Source: Lysobacterales bacterium (GTDB lineage Bacteria; Pseudomonadota; Gammaproteobacteria; Xanthomonadales; Xanthomonadaceae). Taken from it: 5,331 nucleotides of DNA. Below are positions 1-5,331 of the stretch, piece after piece. The translations under genes and the position numbers were made by a program. How positions within the stretch are numbered: the stretch's first letter is position 1; each line of letters begins with the position of its first letter. Location: contig JAATFS010000098.1 in NCBI GenBank assembly GCA_015655035.1, forward strand, positions 1-5,331, written 5' to 3'. Below the pieces are notes generated by a model. It did no database searches. It had not been told where the DNA came from and worked only from the letters and a program-made list of their open reading frames with translations.

Positions 1-74
1 ACGATGCGGACAAGGACGGTTCGGTCAGTGCGGCGGAAAGCCGGCACACCTTCAGCCTGGCGACACGGCTGTGA
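1..74 (+). CDS. pilV: C-terminal fragment of a type IV pilus minor pilin, probably PilV
   Basis: The frame starting at base 3 is open from the left edge to a TGA at 72-74, giving a 23-residue C-terminal tail that ends HTFSLATRL. The gene begins outside the window, so its prepilin signal cannot be seen. The PilV assignment rests on position: in T4P minor-pilin operons pilV normally lies directly before pilW. The short Thr/Phe/Ser-rich beta-strand-like ending also fits a pilin C-terminus. The stop overlaps the pilW GTG start by 4 nt (GTGA), so the two are probably translationally coupled. The tail opens with DADKDGSVSAAE, which fits a 12-residue EF-hand loop. FimT/FimU or another minor pilin remains possible. 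Confidence 0.6.
   Translation, partial: DADKDGSVSAAESRHTFSLATRL
3..38 (+). other. EF-hand-like calcium loop in the PilV-like C-terminus
   Basis: The twelve codons read DADKDGSVSAAE. They match the EF-hand loop at every key position: Asp at 1, 3 and 5, Gly at 6, Ser at 7 (backbone ligand position), hydrophobic Val at 8, Ser at 9 and Glu at 12 (bidentate position). The flanking helices of a full EF-hand cannot be judged because the upstream sequence is missing. Only 11 residues follow the loop. Calcium binding is inferred from the motif alone. Confidence 0.5.
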
Positions 75-1123
75 AGGGCGGCCGCCACCATGCAAGCGCC
101 GGGCTGTCATTGATCGAATTGATGGTCGCGTTGGCGATTGGTACGGTCCTGATGCTGGGCCTGACGCAGATATTCTCCGCTTCGCGAAGCGCCTACCAGC
201 TGTCGGAGGGACTATCGCGGGTACAGGAAAACGCGAGGTTCGCACTGGATTTCCTGCAGCGCGACATCCGCATGGCGGGCCACTTCGGGTGCATCAGCGA
301 CCAGGCGCGCCGGCAGCAGAGCGATACCTTGATTTCGCACTTCACCTCCGGGGGCGTGCTGGATTTCGGTTATTCCATTCGCGGCTACGACAATGCCTCG
401 CCTTCGGGCCTATCGCTTTCGCCTGCGCGTATCGACGGTACCGACAGCGTGGCCTTGCGCTTCCTGGGCGGTAGCGGCATCGCGGTAAGCGCTTTGGGGA
501 CGACGGATTCCGGCGCGCCGTCGGTGCAGGTCGATGCGGCCAAGTGGAGCCTTCTCAACCAGAACGGTGGTGCTTCACTGGCGCTGTTCGGGGTTGCGGA
601 CTGCACCTATGCGGACGTGTTCGCGGCCGCCGGCTTCGATGCCGGAAGTGGCCGCGTAGAGGCGCCGGCGGGCGTGGACTTCAATAAGTACCGGGCAGGG
701 ACGAGTACGCTTTATCGGGCACAGGCACTGCTCTATTACATCGGCCTGGGTACTGGCGGACGCGCCGCGCTGATGCGCGCACGGATCAGCGCCGATGGCA
801 CGGCCGAAAGCGAGGAATTGGTCGAAGGCGTCGAGAATCTGCAGCTGCGCTACGGATTGGATCGCAATGCGGCGACCGACCCGAGCGGCTTTGTCGGCAG
901 CGAGGCCGATGCCGACGCGGTGGGCGATAGTGAACTGGACTGGCGGCGTGTCGCCCAGGTCCGGTTGGCGCTATTGATGGCCAGCCCTGACCCGGCGGCG
1001 TCGATGCAGAGGGAGGCGGTATCCAAATTGCTGGGTGTCACGCCGACATTGCCGAATGATGGTCGCTATCGCGCGGTGTATGAAACATCGGTGGCGCTAC
1101 GTAATCGGCTGTACGGGAACTAG
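71..1123 (+). CDS. pilW: Type IV pilus minor pilin PilW
   Basis: A 350-residue class III prepilin. The leader is short and basic (residues 1-11, MKGGRHHASAG) and is followed by LSLIELMVALAIG. PilD-type cleavage would fall after Gly11, leaving Leu at +1 and Glu16 at the conserved +5. The hydrophobic N-terminal helix covers about 12-38. Next comes the PilW-type segment SRVQENARFALDFLQRDIRMAG (49-70) and HFGC. Cys74 and Cys178 are the only cysteines I see and could form a disulfide. The PilW C-terminal core is seen in ENLQLRYGLD (about 254-263) and RRVAQVRLALLM (about 292-303). The GTG at 71 is chosen because it overlaps the upstream stop and gives a normal leader; the ATG at 90 is out of frame. 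No clear Shine-Dalgarno is visible, consistent with coupling. In characterised systems PilW joins PilV, PilX and PilY1 in the tip/priming complex. An acidic stretch at 278-290 lies before the last core strand. Confidence 0.93.
   Translation: MKGGRHHASAGLSLIELMVALAIGTVLMLGLTQIFSASRSAYQLSEGLSRVQENARFALDFLQRDIRMAGHFGCISDQARRQQSDTLISHFTSGGVLDFGYSIRGYDNASPSGLSLSPARIDGTDSVALRFLGGSGIAVSALGTTDSGAPSVQVDAAKWSLLNQNGGASLALFGVADCTYADVFAAAGFDAGSGRVEAPAGVDFNKYRAGTSTLYRAQALLYYIGLGTGGRAALMRARISADGTAESEELVEGVENLQLRYGLDRNAATDPSGFVGSEADADAVGDSELDWRRVAQVRLALLMASPDPAASMQREAVSKLLGVTPTLPNDGRYRAVYETSVALRNRLYGN
101..118 (+). other. Prepilin peptidase recognition site of PilW
   Basis: The codons encode G-LSLIE (residues 11-16): Gly at -1, Leu at +1 and Glu at +5, followed by an uninterrupted hydrophobic helix. 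This is the class III signal cut and N-methylated by PilD-type peptidases. Leu rather than Phe at +1 is, as far as I recall, usual among PilW proteins and not a defect. Confidence 0.9.
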
Positions 1124-1126
1124 GAG
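1122..1126 (+). promoter_or_regulatory. Shine-Dalgarno AGGAG for pilX
   Basis: AGGAG overlaps the pilW stop codon (TAG, 1121-1123). It runs into the GTG at 1126, so it cannot serve that codon. It lies 11 nt before the ATG at 1138, a long but workable distance. This decides the preferred pilX start. Confidence 0.6.
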
Positions 1127-1137
1127 TGAAGCGGGCG

Positions 1138-1656
1138 ATGCGCGGAGTCAGCAAGCAAGTACGAGGGAGTGTTGGCGGGCCTGCGAGGCAGCGCGGAGCA
1201 GTGCTGTACGTGGCGCTGATCCTGCTGGTGCTGCTTGCATTGCTGGGAATGGCGGGGATGCAGGTCGCGCTGTTGCAGGAGAAGATGGCCGCCAATTACC
1301 TGAATGCCCAGGGGGCGTTCCAGTCGGCGGAGGCGGCTGTGCGCCGGAGCGAATGCTACGTCGAGGGTGTCGCCAATCGGACGGCGGCTTGCAGCGAGGG
1401 GGCGGCCGAGATCGAACAGGACTGCGAGGACGGTTTCGATGCAGACGGATGGGTTGAGCAGATGGCGAGCCGGGTGCCGCAGACCAACCAAGTGAACATT
1501 CGCTCCATCGGTCCGTGCATTTCCGGCAACAGCAGCCTGGCGATGGGGCGCGCGCCTGCAAGCGAAGTCGCCAGCCCGGTCTACCAGGTGACGGCCTATG
1601 CCGCCGATGCCGCTACGAACGCCAGCGCGGCGGTCGATACCATCTTCAGGCCCTGA
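1138..1656 (+). CDS. pilX: Type IV pilus minor pilin / assembly protein PilX
   Basis: A 172-residue protein with a basic leader ending PARQRG, then AVLYVALILLVLLALLGMAG and QVALLQEKMAANYLNAQGAFQSAEAAVRR, which is the PilX N-terminal domain pattern (RGA-hydrophobic helix-E(K/R)MA-N-AFQ-AE). Processing would follow Gly20. Position +5 is Val25, not Glu, as in PilX of P. aeruginosa and in the tip pseudopilin GspK by memory. Four cysteines (73, 85, 96, 127) could make two disulfides in the globular part. The C-terminus (about 149-172) has the YQVTAYAAD...VDTIF strand pattern typical of the family. The same frame also has a GTG at 1126, adding four residues; ATG 1138 is preferred because AGGAG lies 11 nt before it. 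The gene starts 14 nt after pilW and ends 10 nt before pilY1. In known systems PilX works with PilV, PilW and PilY1 to initiate pili and form the tip. Confidence 0.9.
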   Translation: MRGVSKQVRGSVGGPARQRGAVLYVALILLVLLALLGMAGMQVALLQEKMAANYLNAQGAFQSAEAAVRRSECYVEGVANRTAACSEGAAEIEQDCEDGFDADGWVEQMASRVPQTNQVNIRSIGPCISGNSSLAMGRAPASEVASPVYQVTAYAADAATNASAAVDTIFRP

Positions 1657-1666
1657 GTCCCTCGCG

Positions 1667-1753
1667 ATGGCATCCATGCGCTTCAATACCTTGATGGCAA
1701 CGACGCTGGTGTTGGTCGCGGGGCTGGGCCATCTGCTGTATTCGGCGAGGGCG
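1667..1753 (+). other. Sec signal peptide of PilY1
   Basis: Residues 1-29 have a short N-region with Arg5, a hydrophobic core (about TLMATTLVLVAGLGHLL, 8-24) and a small-residue cleavage site SARA before Gln30. This is a signal peptidase I type export signal; no lipobox cysteine is present. If translation starts at the second ATG (1676), three residues are lost and the signal stays intact. Confidence 0.75.
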
Positions 1754-4700
1754 CAAGTCGCCGCGCCGCAGCTTGCGCAAGCGCCGCTCAACACATCGCG
1801 GACGATCGAGCCGGCCCTGATCTTGGCGGTGGACGATTCCACCTCGATGGACTTCGAAACCCTGTTCCCCAGCAGTGACGGTGTGGCGTGGTGGCATTAC
1901 ACAAACGACAGCTTCACGGGCCTGGATCGTAACAATGGCAGCGACTCTGGCGCGCTCAATTTCAACCGTGACGGCGCCTCAGGCGATGTCTGGAAGAAGT
2001 ACGCCTATCTTTTTCCTTTCGGCTACGGCAGCGGCAACGATGGCCGGGGACGGGGCGATTCGACCAACGAGCACTTTGCCATTCCGCCTGTTCCGGCATA
2101 CGGCTGGGCCAGATCACCCGATGTGAACAAGGCTTATTTCAATCCGGAAGAGGTCTACTCGCCATGGATCGAGGCGGATGGGAGTTTTCTCGAAGGGGTC
2201 GACGGGATCGATGCTGCGACCGGGCAGGTGTCGCCTGGCAATGCGCCGGCCGATCCCTCCCGTGGCCGTACCCGGCTGAACCTGACTCGAGACTTCATCT
2301 ACGCTGGGGACGGCGCCGGCTTCGTCTTTTCAGCGGGAATGATTGTGCCCAAGGGCACGCGTTACAAGGACGTATCGTGCACTGAAGGGGCGAGCGTCGA
2401 AAACACCGGAAACGATAACCAGTTGGACCGCTGGGGTTTCAAGCTGGCGCGCGAGGACCGGCGGGTGCTGGGCGGCGCTGCGGGAGCCCGCTGCAGCCTC
2501 GCGATTGGCTACTATCCGGCGGTGTTCTACGTCTTGGCCACGCGTTCGCAGGCACTTGCGGACGCCATCGGGTACGACGCAGATCCGCTCGATGACGGCG
2601 CGCTTGCGCCCAGTGGCGCAGCATTGCGGCGCTTCGAAATACGGCCTGGCAATTTCGTCGGCGGTGCATACGCCGCGACGATCAACAATTTCGCGAACTG
2701 GTTCAGCTACTACCGCAAGCGCCACCTGGCCGCGCGCGCGGGCCTGAGCCTGGCCTTTGCCGATCAGAACCTGAAGATTCGGGCCGGCTATTTCCAGATA
2801 AACAACCGTCAGGACGTGGCCATGCGGCGGCTGGATGTCGCTGCGGAGCGTCGCCAGCTCTACGACAACGTGTTCGCTCTCGGTAGCGCTGGCACCACTC
2901 CCAACAAGGAGGCGGTCATGCATCTGGGAGAGCAGTTCAAACGAAGCTACGTGAAAGACGTGAGCCCGGTGCAGCTGTCCTGCCAGAAAAATGTGGGCAT
3001 GCTGATCAGCGATGGTTTCAGCGACAATTCGACGCCTTATTTCGGCAACGCCGACAACGAGGATGCGGCTGTATTTCCGGCGCCATTGAAGGATGCCACC
3101 GCCAATACGATGGCGGACATTGCCGCTCATTACTACCGCACTCCGCTGGCGCCGCCCGGTCTGCCGGACGACGGCGCAGTAGGCGTCGATGTTGGCTGTT
3201 CGGCGGCGACACCGGATCCTCGGCTGGACTGCCAGAGTGCGCCGCATATGAACTTCTATGGCGTCACGCTGGGTGCGCAGGGCCTCGTTCATGGCAATCC
3301 GGGGGCGGGAAATCAGACGCGAGAACCGTTTGCCTATCATCCGTCCTGGCCTACGGCGTTCTACGATCGCCATCCCTCGGCCGTGGACGATATGTGGCAC
3401 GCGACGCTGAATGCGCGTGGCGACTTCATCAATGCGTCGACTCCGGGCGCATTGGTGGGCGCGATCCAGCGGGTCGTGACCGCAGTGGCGGCAGGGGCCT
3501 CGGCCTCCGGCAGCATCGCCATTACCGGCGCACGCGTAGGGGCCGGCTCATTGGCCGTTGAGCCTTTCTACGAAGCGACGAGCAGCACCGACTGGTACGG
3601 CAAGCTGGCGGCCAGCACGGCATCTACCGATGCGGTAACGGGCGCGGTGACGTATACACGGGTCTGGGAGGCGGCTGAGCAGCTGCCTGCGGCTGGTGAC
3701 CGCAACATCCATTTCGGCGTTGCGTCGGACGCGAGCGAGACGAAGTCGAGGCAGTTCACTGCCGGGCAGTTGTTCGCCACGGGCATCCGCTCGTTGGCCG
3801 GGTTGTGTTCCGATGCGCTGGCGCCTGCCGGCTGTACCGCTGCCAATCTCGAAGGGCTCGGAGTGACGCTGGCGCAGGCCGTGGCCTATCTTCGCGGTGA
3901 CGCCTCGCTCGAAGGTCGTGGACTTCGCGCACGTAGCGGCATCCTGGGCGACATCGTGAATTCATCCCCGGTGATCTCGTCTTCCCGCGATGACTACGGC
4001 TATACCGGATGGGGAGGCTCGATCGCAACCAGCTACGCAGGCTACCTGGAAGCGAAAAAGGCCGCCGGCCATTCCATGGTGTACGTGGGGGCCAACGACG
4101 GCATGCTGCATGCCTTCGATGGCCGCGATGGCAAGGAGATGTTCGCCTACATCCCGGCAACGGCACTCGGCCATCTTGGCAATCTGTTGCTCCCGCCAGA
4201 TCCGGATCCCAAGGCGGTGCAGCGCTTCCAGCATCGCTATTACGTCGATGGCCCGATAACGGTTTCCGATGTGCTGATCGGCAATTCCTGGAAGACGGTC
4301 ATGATCGGCACCTCCGGTGCCGGTGGCCGCAGCGTGTTCGCGCTGGACGTAACCGATCCACAGCGGATTTCCGTGATGTGGGAAATCAACGATCTGGTTA
4401 CGGGCGATGGTTCGATGAACAGCCGAATCGGCTATGTGCTGGGCAAGCCGGTAGTGGTGCCGGTAAATACGGTCAACGGCGTGGCGTGGAAGGCGATCTT
4501 CGGCAACGGCTACAACAGCGCATCGCAGCTCGCTTCGCTGTTCGTCGTGGATATCGGGACCGGCGCCGCGCAGGTCATCTCCGCCAGCGAGAACGACGAG
4601 GGCAGCGACGTGGCTGGGCATAATGGCCTGGGCAATGTGGTGGTGCTCGATCGTCAACATGTCGAGGGCGACAGCGTACGTTCCGGGCGCGATGGTTACG

Positions 4701-5331
4701 CCGACACCGTCTATGCGGGCGACCAGAATGGCGCGGTGTGGAAGTTCGATCTGGTGGCCGGGAGCGTCGCATTCGAGGGCGAGCCCTTGTTCGTCGCGCG
4801 CGATGCCAACGGCAGACGCCAGTCGATCACCGGTGGACTCGAGGCCACCCTTGGCTTTGGCGGCGCGGTCTCGGTGTATTTCGGTACTGGCAGCTTTTCG
4901 TTCGAGGGCGATAACGTGGACAACAGCCCGCAGACGCTCTATGCGGTGGCGGATCGTGGCCAATCCGTCGCGGGGCGCGGCACGCTATTGGCGCAACTGA
5001 TCGAAGAGGGGGGCGTCGGCGATTATCGAGTCACCAGTTCCAATGCGATCGGCGCGTCGCATAACGGTTGGTACGTCGATTTGCCAGCAGGTGAGCGTTT
5101 CGTGGGCAATCCACGGCTGGATAACGGCATCGTTTTCTTCGCCACGTACGCGCCGTCCAGCGCGGATGCCAGCGCTTGTTCGGCAGGCGGCAGTAATTGG
5201 CTTTACGGACTGGATGCGATCAGTGGCGCGGCCTCGCTCGCGCGGGTGCGGGTCGGCTCGCCCACGGGCACTCCGCCCGGAGCAACGACGGGGGCCATCG
5301 CGTTGAATACCAGCGGAGATGCGCCGGTTAC
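1667..5331 (+). CDS. pilY1: Type IV pilus tip adhesin / assembly factor PilY1 (3' end outside window)
   Basis: The frame from ATG 1667 is open to the window edge: 1221 codons without a stop. PilY1 proteins are usually about 1000-1300 residues, so little should be missing. A Sec signal peptide (1-29, ending SARA) precedes a von Willebrand A-like domain with an intact MIDAS: D56-S58-S60 (DDSTS), Thr410/411 (GTTPNK) and D449 (MLISDG). A linker with DWYGKLAA and VWEAAEQLPAAGDRNIHFGV follows. The C-terminal PilY1 beta-propeller starts near LGDIVNSSPV (760-769) and includes VYVGANDGMLHAFDG (805-819), VYAGDQNGAVWKFD (1015-1028) and GWYVDLPAGERFVGNPRL in the final third. RGD occurs at 584-586 and 743-745. 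The calcium loop before VYAGD is degenerate (1005-1013). Eight cysteines are seen: 238, 276, 439, 511, 522, 714, 723 and 1171. ATG 1676 is an in-frame alternative start; neither has a strong Shine-Dalgarno. In known systems PilY1 sits at the pilus tip, promotes assembly by opposing retraction, and acts in adhesion and surface sensing. Confidence 0.93.
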   Translation, partial: MASMRFNTLMATTLVLVAGLGHLLYSARAQVAAPQLAQAPLNTSRTIEPALILAVDDSTSMDFETLFPSSDGVAWWHYTNDSFTGLDRNNGSDSGALNFNRDGASGDVWKKYAYLFPFGYGSGNDGRGRGDSTNEHFAIPPVPAYGWARSPDVNKAYFNPEEVYSPWIEADGSFLEGVDGIDAATGQVSPGNAPADPSRGRTRLNLTRDFIYAGDGAGFVFSAGMIVPKGTRYKDVSCTEGASVENTGNDNQLDRWGFKLAREDRRVLGGAAGARCSLAIGYYPAVFYVLATRSQALADAIGYDADPLDDGALAPSGAALRRFEIRPGNFVGGAYAATINNFANWFSYYRKRHLAARAGLSLAFADQNLKIRAGYFQINNRQDVAMRRLDVAAERRQLYDNVFALGSAGTTPNKEAVMHLGEQFKRSYVKDVSPVQLSCQKNVGMLISDGFSDNSTPYFGNADNEDAAVFPAPLKDATANTMADIAAHYYRTPLAPPGLPDDGAVGVDVGCSAATPDPRLDCQSAPHMNFYGVTLGAQGLVHGNPGAGNQTREPFAYHPSWPTAFYDRHPSAVDDMWHATLNARGDFINASTPGALVGAIQRVVTAVAAGASASGSIAITGARVGAGSLAVEPFYEATSSTDWYGKLAASTASTDAVTGAVTYTRVWEAAEQLPAAGDRNIHFGVASDASETKSRQFTAGQLFATGIRSLAGLCSDALAPAGCTAANLEGLGVTLAQAVAYLRGDASLEGRGLRARSGILGDIVNSSPVISSSRDDYGYTGWGGSIATSYAGYLEAKKAAGHSMVYVGANDGMLHAFDGRDGKEMFAYIPATALGHLGNLLLPPDPDPKAVQRFQHRYYVDGPITVSDVLIGNSWKTVMIGTSGAGGRSVFALDVTDPQRISVMWEINDLVTGDGSMNSRIGYVLGKPVVVPVNTVNGVAWKAIFGNGYNSASQLASLFVVDIGTGAAQVISASENDEGSDVAGHNGLGNVVVLDRQHVEGDSVRSGRDGYADTVYAGDQNGAVWKFDLVAGSVAFEGEPLFVARDANGRRQSITGGLEATLGFGGAVSVYFGTGSFSFEGDNVDNSPQTLYAVADRGQSVAGRGTLLAQLIEEGGVGDYRVTSSNAIGASHNGWYVDLPAGERFVGNPRLDNGIVFFATYAPSSADASACSAGGSNWLYGLDAISGAASLARVRVGSPTGTPPGATTGAIALNTSGDAPV
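1808..3040 (+). other. vWA-like domain of PilY1 with split MIDAS
   Basis: PALILAVDDSTSMDFE (about residues 49-64) supplies the DxSxS metal-coordinating motif. The Thr motif (GTTPNKEAV) sits at about 409-417 and the Asp motif (MLISDG) at 445-450. The roughly 350 residues between motifs 1 and 2 far exceed the usual vWA spacing, so the domain carries a large insertion. That insertion includes DVWKKYAYLFPFG, the Cys238/Cys276 pair and NFANWFSYYRKRHLAARAG. Long inserted vWA domains are, from memory, seen in PilY1 of Xanthomonas-like bacteria. Domain edges are approximate. Confidence 0.7.
3944..5331 (+). other. C-terminal beta-propeller domain of PilY1 (incomplete)
   Basis: From L760 on, the sequence shows propeller blade repeats of the type YVGANDGMLHAFDGRDGKEMFAYIP and VYAGDQNGAVWKFDL. 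Gly-Asn/Asp-rich turns separate short hydrophobic strands throughout. The P. aeruginosa PilY1 C-terminal domain has a known structure: a modified seven-bladed propeller with a calcium loop that precedes the YAGD strand. The window ends within this domain or just past it. Confidence 0.8.

Noticed and set aside
4..474. 156-codon + strand frame beginning at the left edge
   Set aside because: It overlaps the pilV tail and pilW in another frame; its Arg/Pro/Gly-rich translation has no pilin features, while the 71-1123 frame has a complete prepilin signal.
1657..1666. Possible promoter or terminator between pilX and pilY1
   Set aside because: The gap is only 10 nt with no hairpin and no -10/-35 pair; the genes look cotranscribed.
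1120..1842. 240-codon open frame on the minus strand across pilX and the pilY1 start
   Set aside because: It spans a real gene junction without regard to it, covers the PilY1 signal peptide, and shows no recognisable domain.
2330..3400. 356-codon open frame on the minus strand
   Set aside because: It lies fully inside pilY1 and is in codon register with it. It stays open because the sense codons TTA, CTA and TCA, which read as stops on the other strand, are rare in this GC-rich gene. The product resembles no family I know, while the + strand has clear PilY1 motifs.
4199..4210. Short palindrome around GATCCGGATC
   Set aside because: Ten bases, inside coding sequence and read as ordinary PDPDP codons; too short to call an operator or recombination site.
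4009..4623. 204-codon + strand frame within pilY1
   Set aside because: Arg/Gln/Gly-rich shadow of the propeller coding sequence; the pilY1 frame carries the conserved YVGANDGMLHAFD motif here.
3962..4963. 333-codon open frame on the minus strand
   Set aside because: Same antisense register effect opposite the PilY1 propeller. Its His/Arg/Ala-rich composition is that of reverse-complemented propeller codons.

Overview
The window is a stretch of one type IV pilus (T4P) minor-pilin operon, read entirely on the + strand: the last codons of a pilV-like gene, complete pilW, complete pilX, and a very long pilY1 that runs off the right edge. Gene order, tight packing and the family signatures in the translations all agree. 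High GC, many GC-ending codons and the style of PilY1 (an N-terminal DDSxSMDxE metal site followed by WKKYAYLFPFG-type sequence) suggest a gammaproteobacterium, most likely of the Xanthomonadales/Lysobacteraceae (Lysobacter, Luteimonas, Xanthomonas relatives). The lineage is an inference from memory of family sequences, not a search result.

Layout: 1-74 is the C-terminus of the upstream pilin-like protein (probably PilV), ending in a canonical EF-hand-type loop. Its stop overlaps the GTG start of pilW by 4 nt (71-74). pilW (71-1123) has a clean class III prepilin signal and PilW-family core. pilX (1138-1656; a GTG start at 1126 is the alternative) has the PilX N-terminal motif without Glu at +5. 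pilY1 starts at 1667, 10 nt after the pilX stop, and is open through base 5331 (1221 codons, no stop), so its C-terminus lies outside the window. There is no intergenic gap longer than about 14 nt, hence no internal promoter or terminator; the promoter must lie upstream of the window.

Function: in characterised T4P systems, FimU/PilV/PilW/PilX and PilY1 form the priming and tip complex that starts pilus assembly at the inner membrane and is then displayed at the pilus tip. There PilY1 contributes to adhesion, surface sensing and control of retraction. PilW and PilX here would be processed by the prepilin peptidase PilD, while PilY1 has its own Sec-type signal peptide.

I did not find an undescribed system. 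The points most worth a second look concern calcium. The C-terminal propeller of PilY1 appears to have lost the first two ligands of the calcium loop known from Pseudomonas aeruginosa PilY1, while the upstream PilV-like protein carries an apparently intact EF-hand loop in its last 24 residues.
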